Numbered from the stretch's first letter, positions 1 to 12,496 are shown. The stretch is DNA of 64,000 bases from Symsagittifera roscoffensis (GCF_963678635.1 NC_087070.1:51566514-51630513), one strand, 5' to 3'. Numbers and translations are program-made. The notes: generated by a model not told the origin, from the sequence alone.

Positions 1-1737
1 ACATATGAGGTTAAAGAAAGTTAGGCCCTATAACCATTGGTTCAAGTGTCAGGGACACTATCTCTTGTGTTTTTCTACCTCGAACAGTCGGAGCCAATTC
101 AGTTCACTTGCGACATGAGACTAAAACCGTCGTTACAGCTTAAAGGCCACTATCGAAATACCCCCCCTCCACTCTAGAAAATAAAAACGTCCCCATACGT
201 AGGTCTCAAAATACCCAAAATACGCGAACGCCGTTAAAAACAGGGTTGGAACAGTCCGTATAGTTACTTTTTATTAGACAGTGTAACTTTGATCCATTTC
301 AGATGGATCAACCTAAAACTCTCCCTACCTCATTATAACAAATATAAAACACACTCAAGAAAATTAAATTGGCACTCACATACCAGCACACTCGAGAATT
401 GGAGTAACTAAATTAATCAGTAACTCTAGCATCAAAGTATTTAAGTTTTAACTCAAGAAGTTTGTAATCAATTAATTCCAGCAGGAGAAATGAGTTTTGA
501 CTCGAGAATTGAGTTTCGGAACTGGACCATTGGGAGACCCCAGTTGTCCAATTTTCCACTGTGGGTTCACTCTGGTCCACTTCTTAATTGTGTCCGCTTA
601 AGTTTGCAATCGCTCTGCCTTCTGTTCAAGATGGGACAGCTCTACTCTCGTGTGATTTTTATGTCTAGAAATTGCGAATAGCAATTTACCGCTTCTTTTT
701 TCTGTTACTTTCCCGCGATTGTAATTCGGTTGTTCTGATCTTGTATTTCTGAGACTTTCAATTGTCGCGAGAAAGTTGAGTATAACAGGCTCATTTCGTT
801 TTTTGAAAAATTCCATTTCACCCCAAAATTACGTCGTTGATTTTATTGCTCAAGGTCAAACTTCCAAATATGACCGACTGGCACATACTCCCCGGACTCA
901 AGATCGATGTCCTCATTGCGTGTTGCCGTCTGCATATGAATCCCCAGAATGTTGAGTTGCTCAAGATACAGCGCCAGTGTTCATTTACAGAAGTTTGCAG
1001 CAGATTTAACTTTATCTACACACCAAAATTCAATTAATTCCACTAAGGGAAATGAGTTTTGACTGGAGAATTGAGTTTTGGAACTGGACCATTGGGATAC
1101 CCCAGCTGTCTACCTTTCCACTGAGGGTTCACTCTGGTCCAATTCTTATTTGTCTCTGATTTGTTTACAATCGCTCTGCTTCCTATTCAGGATAGGACAG
1201 CTCTACTCGTGTTTGATTTATATCTGGAAATTGCGAATAGCAATTTCCCGCTGCTCTTTTCACTACATTCCCGCGATTGTAAATCGGTTGTTCCGGTCTT
1301 GTATTTCTGAGATTTTCAGTTTCCGCGAGAAAGTTGAGCATGATAATTGAAAATTTACATTTCACCCCAAAATTACGTTGTTCGTATTCCTCAAGGTCAA
1401 ACTTCCAAATATGACCGACTGGCACATATTTTGAGTTAGGGAGAGTTTTTAGGTTGATCCATCTGAATAAAAAGTAACTATACATTAGGCTTTGACCCTG
1501 TTTTCAACGGCGTTCGGGTATTTCAGGTATTTTGAGGCCTAAGTATGGGGGCGTTCTTAATTTCTAGAGTGGGGGTATTTTGGTAGTGGCCACTAAGCTA
1601 TAACACGGGTTTTAGTCTCATGTCACCAGTGAACCGAATTGGCTCCAACCGCTTGAGGTAGAAAAACACAAGAGATAGTGTCTCTGACTCTTGAGCCAAT
1701 GGTTATAGGGCCTATTTTTCTTTAACCTCATATGTGA
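1..1737. repeat. Foldback element with long terminal inverted repeats
   Basis: Bases 1 to about 350 reappear in reverse complement at about 1400-1737: the outer end reads ACATATGAGGTTAAAG on both sides and the shared stretch includes GGCCCTATAACCATTGG and ACACTATCTCTTGTG. Between the arms lies a direct duplication (about 470-1030 and 1030-1440). I find no transposase. The left end is probably cut by the window edge, because the right arm extends a few bases further. No superfamily can be assigned, since the left target duplication is outside the window. Confidence 0.8.
470..1440. repeat. Two direct copies of a roughly 550-bp unit inside the foldback element
   Basis: The stretch starting near 481 (GAAATGAGTTTTGACT) recurs near 1040 with the same order of landmarks: AACTGGACCATTGGGA, GGACAGCTCTACTC, AAATTGCGAATAGCAATTT, and ATTTCACCCCAAAATTACGT followed by ATGACCGACTGGCACATA. 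Period is about 550-560 bp. Short open frames here are not conserved between the copies, so I do not call genes. Confidence 0.75.
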
Positions 1738-1779
1738 CTTAAGTAGGCGACTGTAGGCGACAGAGCAGCAAACTTTATT

Positions 1780-3125
1780 ACGATGGGATCTTCTGCATAC
1801 AATGCAACCCCGAGATATTTTCAAAAGTGCTCAACTCCACCAACAGACCAACAAGCACAGCCCGCATTACAACTCAGAAAGAAACATCACTGGCAATACC
1901 TGAAGAAAATGTACTGCCCAAAGCAACACAATCCAATTCATCGCCCCCAGCAATCATTACAGCGCCCTTCGACCCCTGGAAACTTATCAACCAAGAACTT
2001 GAAATTAAAATAAACGAAATATATACAAATGTCGTTAACTGGAAGTCGCGCTTCATAGTTCTAAGCAAGAACAAGCCCGGTTTCCAGGAGAATTACTGAA
2101 CCAGCAGCTGTTGTCATTAGTAGAAGAAACACCCAATTCCAACGTCGCAATGAAAGCAGCAATGATTCTCCCACATCTGCTGCTCCCCAAAACTAAATCA
2201 GAAACAAAGGGATCAAAATCCAAAACAATGAGCCGCCGCATGATTTTATGGAAGCAAGGCCTATTAGACGAACTTTTCACTGAAGCCAAAACTCACCAAA
2301 TTAGACATCCAAAACAGAAGAAGTTCGAAGTAAGCGAGGGATTTAAGAAATTCGATAAACTAATGAGTACAAGCAAAATATCTGTGGCATTGGCTGCCTT
2401 TCAGACAAGAAAACAAAAGGAGTACTTCCCTTAAACAAAATCATTGAAGGAAAAACAGTCCTTATTATCCTGAAAGAAAAACACCCTCAAGCCAAAACAG
2501 CGACCGCTAACTATATAACTGAAGTAAGTGAAGGCAAAATGCCATACAACGCCTCTGTATTCGAACAAATGAACAACAAAACAGATCGAAAACCAACCCT
2601 GAAAACCCACGGAAGCCACAGTCGCTCAGGTCTAGATGCGTGCGAATGGAGAAGGATTTTAACTCACTTGAACCAGACATCCATTGAGCTTTGCAAAACA
2701 ATTGCTAAGCTATCCTAAGCAATAGAAAGTAAAGTTCTCCTCCATAAAAAACTAATGGCGTACAACTTGTGTCGCCTTTTACCTCTGGACAAAAATCCAG
2801 GGGTACAGCCCATACATATAGGCGAGGTTCTGAGAAGAATAATTGGCAAAACAATCACCCAATGTATAAAATAAGACGTTAGAAATCTCGAAACAAATTT
2901 CCAACTCTGCTTAGGCCAGAAGTGCGGAATCGAATGAGCTATACAGATATTGAGGAACGAGTTTGAGAAACCAGAAAAGTACGTTATACTACTTCTTGAT
3001 GCACAAAATGCCTTCAACTCGCTCAATAGAGAACTTGCTCTAAAAAATTAAGAAATACTTTGTCCGGCACTACATCAGGCGCTGGCCAACTCAAATAAAC
3101 ATCCCTCAAATTTATATGTCAATAA
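1780..3125 (+). pseudogene. Decayed non-LTR reverse transcriptase (LINE-like) fragment
   Basis: Translated pieces match the pre-RT and N-terminal RT part of a LINE-type polymerase. At 2227-2290 is SRRMILWKQGLLDELF, followed by a KKFDKLMSTSKIS-like helix. At 2604-2650 the conserved LKTHGSHSRSGLDACEWRR appears (usual form LKTxGAAGPSGLDAxxWRR). At 2781-2865 is LDKNPGVQPIHIGEVLRRII, and at 2985-3035 LLLDAQNAFNSLNREL, the aspartate-bearing RT motif A. The catalytic YADD box is absent because the copy stops near 3125. It is broken: a frame change near 2415 and in-frame stops near 2716, 2872, 2934 and 3048. The type is familiar from marine invertebrate genomes, but I cannot name the clade. Confidence 0.75.
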
Positions 3126-3382
3126 CACGGTTTTGACATCTACCATGCTCACTGAAAATTTTTTTCTCATTACTTTTTGGACCGACGGCATTGCTTTTCG
3201 CTGCGAAGAGTTATGATTAGTCTTTGACTCTAGTACTCTCCTTTCTGCTATTGGTACCCTACTTTGCCTCATGATTCTTATTTACAATTTGTCTCGTTTA
3301 CAATATTAATATTTACAAATTTATATTCTAAGGATAAGAATTCTAAAAAATTTTCCTAATTTTCTTAAGTAAAAATTTTTTT
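3126..3382. other. AT-rich non-coding spacer
   Basis: No gene or clear repeat is visible between the LINE fragment and the minisatellite arrays. Confidence 0.5.
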
Positions 3383-4505
3383 CAGTTCGTGATCTTACTA
3401 GAGCCAATTTTTCTTGATTTTAATCGTTCTGACCGGTCCTTCGAGCTCTCCACTTAAGTATTTGGATGTTTCGCACTGTCCCAATGCCTACCGCTCAGAT
3501 GTCGGAACACTTCGCACGTCCCAGGACCTCTTGGTACCGTTCCAAGACTTTTCAGTAGTGTCCCAAGACTTTTCTGTACTATCGCAAGACCTCGTGTTAC
3601 TATCCGATGACCTTTTGGCACTGTCCCATGACTCTGCGGTAGTGTTCCGAGTCTTTTCTGTACTGTCCCAAGAATTATTGGTACTGTCCCAAGACTTTTC
3701 AGCACTGTCCCAAGACTTTTCTGTACTGTCCCAAGACTTTTCTGTACCGTACCAGGACTTCTTGGTACTGTCCCAAGACTTTTTGGTACTGTCCCAAGAC
3801 TTCTTGGTACTTTTCCAAGACTTTTCGGCACTGTCCCAAGACTTCTCTGTACTGTCCCAAGACTTTTCGGCACTGTCCCAAGACTTTTCTGTACCGTACC
3901 AAGACTTCTTGGTACTGTCCCAAGACCTTTTGGTACTGTCCCAAGATTTCTTGGTGCTGACCCAAAACTTTTCCGCTCTGTCCCAAGACTTCCCGGTACT
4001 GTCCCAAGACTTTTCCGCTCTGTCCCAAGACTTCCTGGTACTGTCTCAAGACTTTTCCGCTCTGTCCCAAGACTTCCTGGTACTGTCCCAAGACATTTCT
4101 GCTCTGTCCCAAGACTTATTGGTACTGACCCAAAACTTTTCCGCTCTGTCCCAAGACTTCCCGGTACTGTCCCAAGACTTTTCCGCTCTGTCCCAAGACT
4201 TCCTGGTACTGTCTCAAGACTTTTCCGCTCTGTCCCAAGACTTCCTGGTACTGTCCCAAAACTTTTCCCCTCTGTCCCAAGACTTTTCGGCACTGTCCCA
4301 AGACTTTTCCGCTCTGTCCCAAGACTTCCTGGTACTGTCCCAAGACTTTTCCGCACTGTCCCAAGACTTCCTGGTACTGTCCCAAGACTTTTCCGCTCTG
4401 TCCCAAGGCTTCCTGGTACTGTCCCGACACATTTCGGTACTGTCCTCAGACTTTTTGGTACCGTCCCAAGACTTCTTCGTACTGTCCCGGGACTTCATCA
4501 CTTTA
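3383..4505. repeat. 21-bp minisatellite array, copy 1
   Basis: Tandem units built on CTGTCCCAAGACTT plus seven variable bases repeat from about 3470 to 4490, with a 42-bp higher-order alternation. The unit length is a multiple of three and the units lack stops in several frames, so long frames stay open on both strands: 3414-4529 plus (371 residues, SQDFSAL/SQDFLVL heptads) and 3454-4356 minus (300 residues). This open structure follows from the repeat and is not evidence of a protein. A unique leader (CAGTTCGTGATCTTACTAG...) precedes the array. Confidence 0.9.
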
Positions 4506-4519
4506 GTAAAAAAAAATTT

Positions 4520-5600
4520 CAGTTCGTGATCTTACTAGAGCCAATTTTTCTTGATTTTAATCGTTCTGACCGGTCCTTCGAGCTCTCCACTTAAGTATTT
4601 GGATGTTTCGCACTGTCCCAATGCCTACCACTCCAGTGTTGAGCTACCTCGCACTGTCCCAAGACCCTTTTCGCTCAGATGTCGGAACACTTCGCACGTC
4701 CCAGGACCTCTTGGTACCGTTCCAAGACTTTTCAGTAGTGTCCCAAGACTTTTCTGTACTATCGCAAGACTTCGTGTTACTATCCGATGACCTTTTGGCA
4801 CTGTCCCATGACTCTGCGGTAGTGTCCCGAGTCTTTTCTGTACTGTCCCAAGACTTATTGGTACTGTCCCAAGACTTTTCAGCACTGTCCCAAGACTTTT
4901 CTGTACTGTCCCAAGACTTTTCTGTACCGTACCAGGACTTCTTGGTACTGTCCCAAGACCTTTTGGTACTGTCCCAAGACTTCTTGGTACTTTTCCAAGA
5001 CTTTTCGGCACTGTCCCAAGACATCTCTGTACTGTCCCAAGACTTTTCGGCACTGTCCCAAGACTTTTCTGTACCGTACCAAGACTTCTTGGTACTGTCC
5101 CAAGACCTTTTGGTACTGTCCCAAGATTTCTTGGTGCTGTCCCAAGACTTTTTCGCTCAGTCGCAAGACTTCCTGGTACTGTCCCAAGACATTTCTGCTC
5201 TGTCCCAAGACTTATTGGTACTGACCCAAAACTTTTCCGCTCTGTCCCAAGACTTCCCGGTACTGTCCCAAGACTTTTCCGCTCTGTCCCAAGACTTCCT
5301 GGTACTGTCTCAAGACTTTTCCGCTCTGTCCCAAGACTTCCTGGTACTGTCCCAAAACTTTTCCCCTCTGTCCCAAGACTTCCTGGTACTGTCCCAAGAC
5401 TTTTCCGCTCTGTCCCAAGACTTCCTGGTACTGTCCCAAGACTTTTCCGCACTGTCCCAAGACTTCCTGGTATTGTCCCAAGACTTTTCCGCACTGTCCC
5501 AAGGCTTCCTGGTACTGTCCCGACACCTTTCGGCACTGTCCTCAGACTTTTTGGTACCGTCCCAAGACTTCTTCGTACTGTCCCGGGACTTCATCACTTT
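4520..5600. repeat. 21-bp minisatellite array, copy 2 (tandem duplicate of copy 1)
   Basis: The leader and the array of copy 1 recur with an offset of 1137 bp at the leader (3383 versus 4520), and variant units follow the same order. Copy 2 has an extra 50-odd bp near 4628-4675 and lacks several units present in copy 1. Open frames again run in more than one frame (4603-5724 plus, 373 residues; 4625-5536 minus, 303 residues). Confidence 0.9.
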
Positions 5601-6450
5601 AGTGTTGGGACACACACACTGTCCCAAGACCCCTTTTTCCTTAGTGTTGGGACAAACTGATTTCTTTCTCTTCGATGTTGGGACTCTTGAACCACTGTCC
5701 CCGGTGACACCACTTGAGCTCTGATATAAACCAAAACCAACCTTACTGGCCAAAAATTTCAAATGCTTACCTCCCTGAATTATCTCCCTCTTTTTTAATC
5801 TGATGCAAGTTGAAATTCAACTTGTTCGCCGGTGTTTTGTGATCACCTATCCGTTCATAAAACCGATTAAACTAGTACCGAAAACGTAAAACCACAAACG
5901 ATAAAAAATTATAAAAACAGAAAGATGAACCCATCTAAAATCAGAGGTGACCAATGTCGCCCTTTCGTAAAAAAACGTCTGGTACCTGATTGCCACGCGT
6001 TTTCTTCCCCCCTCCTAACGTTCTTATGGGGTATTGTCCTTCCGGGTTTCAAAAACTGTCTATCTCCGTTCCCCCCACCCGATCCTACCAGGGTACCTAT
6101 CTTAATTCGATCTTGATTCTGGATATCCTCTCTCTATAATTCATGCGTGTAAGATTATATTGTAACTAAATCGACGATATCGATTGATAGTTACTTTAAC
6201 GTGTCCCCCCTTTTTACAATTTGCAACCGCCAATCTCTAACCTAACCAGCCCCCCTTCTAACCTCCCCCTTTTTAGCCCCCTCTTAAGCCGAAAATTACC
6301 TTAAGCGCTGGGTGCTAAACCTCTCGAGAGAAAACCGTAGAACCTGTTTCCAAGCTCTGCTCAAGTAAAAACTTTCCTCAAAACGGTGGGTTTCCGCTCA
6401 TCCAATTTTACACTTATCTCCTATAATTTAATGTGGATTCTAACGATACC
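5601..6450. other. Non-coding, partly low-complexity
   Basis: Degenerate leftovers of the minisatellite (GTGTTGGGACA motifs) extend to about 5720. After that there is C-rich, then AT-rich sequence with no coherent reading frame and no recognised repeat. Confidence 0.4.
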
Positions 6451-6451
6451 C

Positions 6452-6760
6452 GATTGACCAACCAGAACACCTCTGTGTGTCCCCCTCTGGTTGTTCTGAT
6501 TCCGTGCTGGTTGTCTCCTTGGCTCGTCCAGCACCTCTCTTCAGCACCACTTTCCCACTTGGCTGGTCACCTGTTCCAGTCCAGTCTCCCAGTGGTTCGT
6601 AGATTGACCAAACAAAACACCTCTGTGTGCCTTCTATGTTCGGTCCCGTCGGTGCTGGATGTCCCCTTGTCATGTCCAGCACTTGTCGGGTTCCCCAATT
6701 GAGAACCACTTCCCTGCTTGGCTGGTCACCTTTTCCAGTCAAGTCTCTTAGTGGTCCAGC
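6452..6760. repeat. Two-copy tandem repeat, unit about 150 bp
   Basis: Unit 1 starts ATTGACCAACCAGAACACCTC (6452), unit 2 ATTGACCAAACAAAACACCTC (6603). Both contain CTCTGTGTG, TCCAGCAC, CCACTT(T)CC and TTGGCTGGTCACC in the same order, and each ends in AGTGGT(T/C)C. Frames across it (6433-6702 plus, 6440-6802 minus) are open on both strands and I do not call a gene. Confidence 0.8.
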
Positions 6761-7496
6761 TAAGTTAAAAGCTATCTGAAAACCCTTGACAACGCCCCAC
6801 ACTCGGGCACCTTTTTAACTTGCTGAAATGATCGAAACGATCGGTCTTATGAAAACAGTATGGGTATACTATTTAATTAATGTAATGGTTTGATCCAACT
6901 AATTTGGTGTCAAAGACACCGTAACTTTTTGTTTTAATAGTTTTTGTTCCTTTTTCTATTCTTTTTCGGTTTTTGTTTCGCTTTGTCTTTTTACTCGTTT
7001 TTTAGTCCCCCTAGTTACCTCCCCTTACTCGGTTAGCTAGACTTCGTTTGGAGAGCGTACCAGGAAAATAGTTCTGGATGGGTAACACAGCAGCTTTGTT
7101 CCACTTATTTTTGCGTGTACCGGAGGAGCAGCAGCAGGTTCTACAAAAACCGTCCAGAAACTGGCAGAGAAACTAAGCGAAAAACGGATCGAATCATACT
7201 CGGACACAATGAACTTTTTAAGAACAAAAATAGTGTTTGCACTTCTGAGGAGTGCAATCCTCTAACTTAGAGGATGCAAAAATCTTAAAAACCCATCCCA
7301 CATAGACATTTCTGTCTGTGGTATAATCGAGGAGGATAGACTTCAATTGACAATTCTCTTGATGCATTAAAATTGACTTTATTGATTCATAAAACTTTGC
7401 CGTTGTATTTATGAAGCGGTGGTACGGCCCTATTCAACCTGTGCACGTACCGTCGCATGACGAAATTGTCCATTTTAATTGCCCTTTTCTTTAGAA
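6761..7496. other. Non-coding spacer
   Basis: No gene recognised. A short inverted repeat near 7235-7270 (GAGTGCAATCCTCTAACTTAG / AGAGGATGCA) is the only local structure I see. Confidence 0.35.
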
Positions 7497-8517
7497 TATA
7501 ACAATATAATTGTTTGAATTTTAACTTCAAATAAATTTAAATTGTTTCTATGTTGTTTTTCCATAGGATGCCATAGAGCTCTTTACGAAAAAAATATAGA
7601 AAAAATTCCTTAAACTTAAATTGCGAAACCTTGTAATTTAAAATGCTGCTATTTCTGTTTTAATTTGCATTTTGAATTTGATTCCAAATAAGAGCTGACT
7701 TTCTAAAAAAAACTTTTTTTGACATAATGACTGCTGAATCTTGCTTGAAACTGTAGTCTTTTGTTCTCATCAATTGTGTTGATCGCGTACTTGATTTTTG
7801 TGCATTCCCATTGATGGCACTTTATTTTTCAATTGAGAAACATTGAAACCGGAAGTACCTCGTATTCCAGCTTAAGATTGGATGGAGAATCAAATTTTCT
7901 TCTGTCACAGCAGGTCTGTATTGTGTAACATTCGCCAGGAAGTACATACCGGCGGAAAATAAAACTAGGTCCTTAAACGACTGGCTAGCGTCTAAACACA
8001 GCTCTATATGTTTTTCACCGTCTCTGCCAAAGCCAGTTCTTTTGGTGGTTTTCCTAACATCGGGTCGACAAAAACGTTATTGCTTCTGGCTTTGGTCAAA
8101 ACACTCAAATTAACCTAATTATATGCAAAAATAGTAACTCATGTCTGGGTCTCAGTGTCCCCAGACCGCGAGGTCACTCCTAAAAACAGGGCTACTACTT
8201 AATTATCATTTTACTATTGTTTTTGTTCAGTAGATAAAAATCATCAAATCCATCGGAGAATGATCAACCATTTCCCTCAACCCCTAACTTCTCATATTCT
8301 GAAAAATGAGCTTGATGTTATTCAATTCATTTCAAGACATACCAGAAAGCTGAAATTCGTTTAAAATCAGTGTTCCAGTCTTTTCCCAAGACCCCTCCAG
8401 ATTCTTGAATCCGATTCAAGAGCTGTCTTATTTTCGACCAAGAGGGGTAGAAAAATTTTCCCAATAGCCCTCCTGTTTCTTAAGAATGGCTCCGTAACGA
8501 TTGAAGCTGCACAATAG

Positions 8518-9332
8518 TTACAATTCGAAATGCTGTTCAATAATCCGTAAACCTTTCATTTCGAACAATTTCACCTTCTCCCTCATCTGCTCGGGGTAGT
8601 GGGTTAAAGTTATCAATCCTCCAAACGAGTCCATCCAGTCGGAGATTTGTATTCCCTCAGTGAGCAGCACTGTTGGACTTTGGATGAAATTTTCTGCTCG
8701 AAACGTCATGAACTGTCCCAGAACCACTACGATAGATAATCCCATAATGACTTTGACGAATTCCCCTATTGGATAGCGAGAGAGTCCCGGGTAAACTTTT
8801 GGCAGGAAGGACGTGGTCCATCCTGCTCCCAACACTTCCAACATGCTATCCGTCCTCTCAAAACATTTTTTCCTCTCACGCTCTGCCATAGCTTCCAAGA
8901 GAGCTTCCGTAGGTCATTAGATATACCAAATGTTTTTTGATGATCATCGTCGATTCCTGGTTTCATCTTGAGCTTTCTGCTGAAACTGGACAGTTCCAAT
9001 CCCAACACTCCATCTAGCACCAGCCGCCTGTCTAGCGAATGATCTTTGATATCCGACCATTTTGCAGTCAATCCTGACCGACGTGGTCTCAGATTCCTCG
9101 CCTCTAATTCGCGAATTGGTGCAAATATGATCACATCATATTTCCTCTCTGAGAGTAGCGCTATCATTCCATGCACAAGCTTCATTCCCTCTGGGAGGTG
9201 GGCGTTTTCCGGGGATAACACGAACACTGGTTTTGGCGTTATTTTCTGGAATCCGCCTTCCTTTAACACGTCCATGATCTCGCTCATGGATTCCATATTG
9301 TCTTTGATTGCTGGCCATAATGCAGCTTCCAC
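8518..9332 (-). pseudogene. Unidentified repeat-encoded protein, copy in unit 0
   Basis: Two overlapping frames (8766-9332, 188 residues; 8518-8898, 126 residues) carry LKEGGFQKITPKPVFVLSPE, KLVHGMIALLSERKYDVIIF and KMKPGIDDDHQKTF, then SFLPKVYPGLSRYPIGEFVK. The copy at 15684-16336 is nearly identical and keeps about 18-21 bases (near 16030-16050) missing here around 9030-9045. The hydrophobic strand YDVIIFAP and a DxxH-like DDDH could recall the SGNH hydrolase fold that some LINE ORF1 proteins carry, but no GDS block is visible, so this is only a guess. Function unknown. Confidence 0.5.
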
Positions 9333-9499
9333 CGGTGCTGGCTATCTGAGTCTGCTCAAGAGACCTCTGCTGTGCAGGTGATCATGTCAGACCTCTGTTC
9401 TTGCTCACTCGAGCTCTGCATCAGTTGTGGCATGTCTGGGACTAATCCCAAGCTTCTCCAGATTAGGAGGCCCAAAGGCTGAAATCGCCGGCACGTACG

Positions 9500-9778
9500 T
9501 CACTTATTCCGTGCTATCAATCCTCCCAATTTTCCATGCGTGGTTGCAATAAATATCAGGAGTCCATCCAGTCGGAAATTTTGTATTCCTTCAGTGAGCA
9601 GCACCGCTGGACTTTTGATGAAATTTTCTGCTCGAAACGTCATGAACTGTACCAGAATCACTACGATAGATAATCCCATAATGACTTTGACGAATTCCCC
9701 TATTGGATTGCGAGAGAGTCCCGGGTAAACTTTTGGCAGGAAGGACGTGGTCCATCCTTCTCCCAACACTTCCAACAT
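9500..9778 (-). pseudogene. Partial copy of the unidentified repeat-encoded protein
   Basis: The frame reads MLEVLGEGWTTSFLPKVYPG, then FVKVIMGLSIVVILVQFMTF, and is cut at the 9515/9516 junction. It is identical over its length to the start of 12497-13045. Confidence 0.6.
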
Positions 9779-11322
9779 GCTATCCGTCCTCTCAAAACAC
9801 TTTTTTTCCCTCTAACGCTCGGCGTCCAGAGTGCCTCGAGTGTTATCTAGCACATCTTTTCTATGAACTAGTTGCAACCACGTTCAAACTAAAATGAAAC
9901 AGCTTTTTTTAAATGTTTGTTCAGTTAACATGTAAGTCACTTACTTGGGGCTTTTTCTGTTTCAAAAATTATCGATAGCACAAAAATCGCAATCTGTGGG
10001 GGCGTTAAAAAACACTATTTTGACCCTAGAAATCGGTCTGTTTGCGGTCTATTTTACTGAAAAACAGGAAAATATAGGAATATTCTAAAAGCCGTATAAA
10101 TGGTCATACTAAAACTATAATACCCCTCCGGGTCCGTTGAATATCCGAATCAAGGTGCTTAACTCGGAACTTCGCGACTCGGTGAAGGGTCACTACAGTG
10201 CAGTCACTGTCGAGCGCCCCACAGATTGATATCTTAATTTGTGTACCAAAAGTGATACAAAACTTGTTAACGATACCCAACAGTCGATTGTTGTAGTCCT
10301 TGTGACCCTTCCTGCTGCTCCTTGCACGGCTTGTCGGATAAGTTTTCCGCTCTCTTCCGAAGACCTTTCTGTTTTGAGCGCAAATTAGCATTAACGTGCT
10401 TGAATACTCAAACAATCCTTTAGTGAAGGCACCAGAAAAAGACCACAATTTTGATCGTAAAAATCCTGCCTAATATAAATGCCTTTAACAACAAGATAAC
10501 TAACATCAAAAAACGGGAGTGTCGGATCTCATCTCGTTTGGGGGGATGATTTATACTGATTTTATCTTTTTTGTATTATTTTGGTTTTTTCGGTTTCTTT
10601 TTATGTTTTTCGTTTTTTCGTTTCTTCGGCACTAAAATGTTTTTGGTCATATACCGCTCAAGGAACGACTGGACGGTCAATCCCACCATTCTTCATGACA
10701 CGTGTATTTTCCTTTCTTTCTAGGTTCAAAAATTAAATCGGGGAATCCGAAAGGCTTCCGCGCTGCGAAACACCTTTCCGACTCTTGGTTAAGTGCCCTA
10801 TTTATAGCATACTCTCGGCGCGGAGTACTTCGTTAACGGGTCTGCCGATCATGGTGTTAGAAAAATAACACTCAGGAGCGCCTTAAAAATTTCGCCCAGA
10901 AGTACAATCCGACGGAAATTAAAGCTAGGTTATAAAAGGACTGGCTAGCGTCTAAACTCAGCTTCACTTGCATTAAACTGTCTCTACCACAGTCAGTTCA
11001 ATGTATGGTTGACGTAACTTCGTGTCAACGAAGTCGTTACAACTTGAAGGGTATTGGCCAAACCGCACCAATTAACATAGCTATATGAAAAATAGTGAGC
11101 TCATGGGTGGATCTCAGTATCCCCAGTCCACGAAATCACTCCTAAAAGCAGGGCTACAACATTATTATCACATTACTATTGTTTTTATTCAGTAGATAAA
11201 ATTCAGCATATGCATCGGAGATGGATCAACCCTTTCCCTCATTTCCTAGCTTCTCATTATCTGAAAAATCAACTTGATGTTTTTCAATTCAATTCAGGAC
11301 ATACAAGGAAGCTAAAAAATGT

Positions 11323-11547
11323 TTAAAATCTATTTTCTAGTCTTTTCCCAAAATCCTTCCGGATTCTTGAATCCGGTCCAAGAGCTGTCTTTTTGTCGCA
11401 AGGAAGGGTAGCAAATACTTCCCAATAGCCCTCCCGACCTTGGGAATGGCTTCGTAACGATTGAAGCTGCACAATATTTACAATTCGAATTGCTCTTCTA
11501 ATAGTCCGTAGAACTTTCCTTTCGAACAAGTTCACCTTCTCCCTCAT
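11323..11547 (-). pseudogene. Remnant of the repeat-encoded protein end (unit 1; duplicated at 14111-14335)
   Basis: Seventy-four codons, MREKVNLFERKVLRTIRRAI and onward, align with MREKVKLFEMKGLQTIRISF in 12497-13045. The frame at 14111-14335 is identical, as expected from the 2788-bp duplication. Confidence 0.6.
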
Positions 11548-12496
11548 CTGCTAGGGGTAGTGAGTTAAAGTTATCAATCCTCCCAAGTGTCCATGCGTGA
11601 TTGCAATCAATGTCAGGAGTCAATCCACTCGGAGATTTTGTATTTCTTTAAATATAACAAAATAATGGTTTGAATTTTAACTTCAAATAAATTCAAGTTG
11701 TTTCAATGTTGTTTTTCCATAGGATGCCATAATGATCTTCACGAAAAAATATAAAAAATATTCCCTAAACTTAAAGTTCGAAATAATCTTGGAAGATAAA
11801 ATGCTGTTATTTGTGTTTTAATTTGCATTTTGAGTTTGGTTCCAATTAAGAGCTGATTTTTTGTAAAAAAAAAAATTTTTTTTTTGATATAATGACTGCT
11901 GAGTCTTGCTTGAAGCTGTAGTCTTTTGTTCTCATCAATTGTGTTGTTCGGTTAATTGATTTTTCGGTATTTCCATTGATGGCAGTTTATTTTCCAATCG
12001 AGAAACAATGAAACCGGAAGTTCCTTGTATTCCAGCTTAAGATGGGATGGAGAATCAAATTTTCTTCTGTCACAGCAGGTCTGTATTGTGTAACATTCGC
12101 CAGGAAGTACATACTGGCGGAAAATAAAGCTAGGTCCTAAAACGACTGGCTAGCATCTATACACAGCTTCACGTGCTTTCAACCGTCTCTACCAAAGCCA
12201 GTTCAATGTGTGCTCCATTAACATCGGGTCGACAAAGTCACGTCATTAGTACTTAAGGCTATCGGCCAGATCGCACAAATTAACATAGTTACACCCAAAA
12301 ATAGTAACTCATGTCTGGGTCTCAGTATTCCCAGACCGCGAGGTCACTCCTAAAAACATGGCTACTACTTAATTATAATTTTACTATGGTTTTTGTTCAG
12401 TAGATAAAAATCATCAAATCCATCGGAGATGGATCAACCCTTTTTCTCAACTCCTAGCTTCTAATATTCTGAAAAATGAGCTTGATGTTATTCAAT

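Larger units (their letters stand above)
7497..10880. repeat. Unclassified repeat family, tandem unit 0
   Basis: Order of blocks: A (7497-7880), S (7880-8520), the 3' half of an unidentified minus-strand protein (8400-9332), an abrupt junction at 9515/9516, a second partial copy of that protein's end (9516-9810), then block D (9811-10595) and a tail to 10880. The A block recurs at 11648 and 14436, S at 12030 and 14820, D at 13079 and in part at 41820 and 18905. Bases 9516-10595 match 12783-13860 almost exactly (offset 3267, drifting to 3265). Class of element unknown. Confidence 0.75.

Noticed and set aside
3414-5724. Long reading frames in the minisatellite (371 and 373 residues plus, 300 and 303 minus)
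   Set aside because: Open frames exist on both strands and in other phases because the 21-bp unit lacks stops. No start context, no homology.
10104-10448. 114-residue minus frame in block D
   Set aside because: It is repeated at 13460-13774 only because the DNA is duplicated and its end differs between the copies; no sign of selection on the protein.
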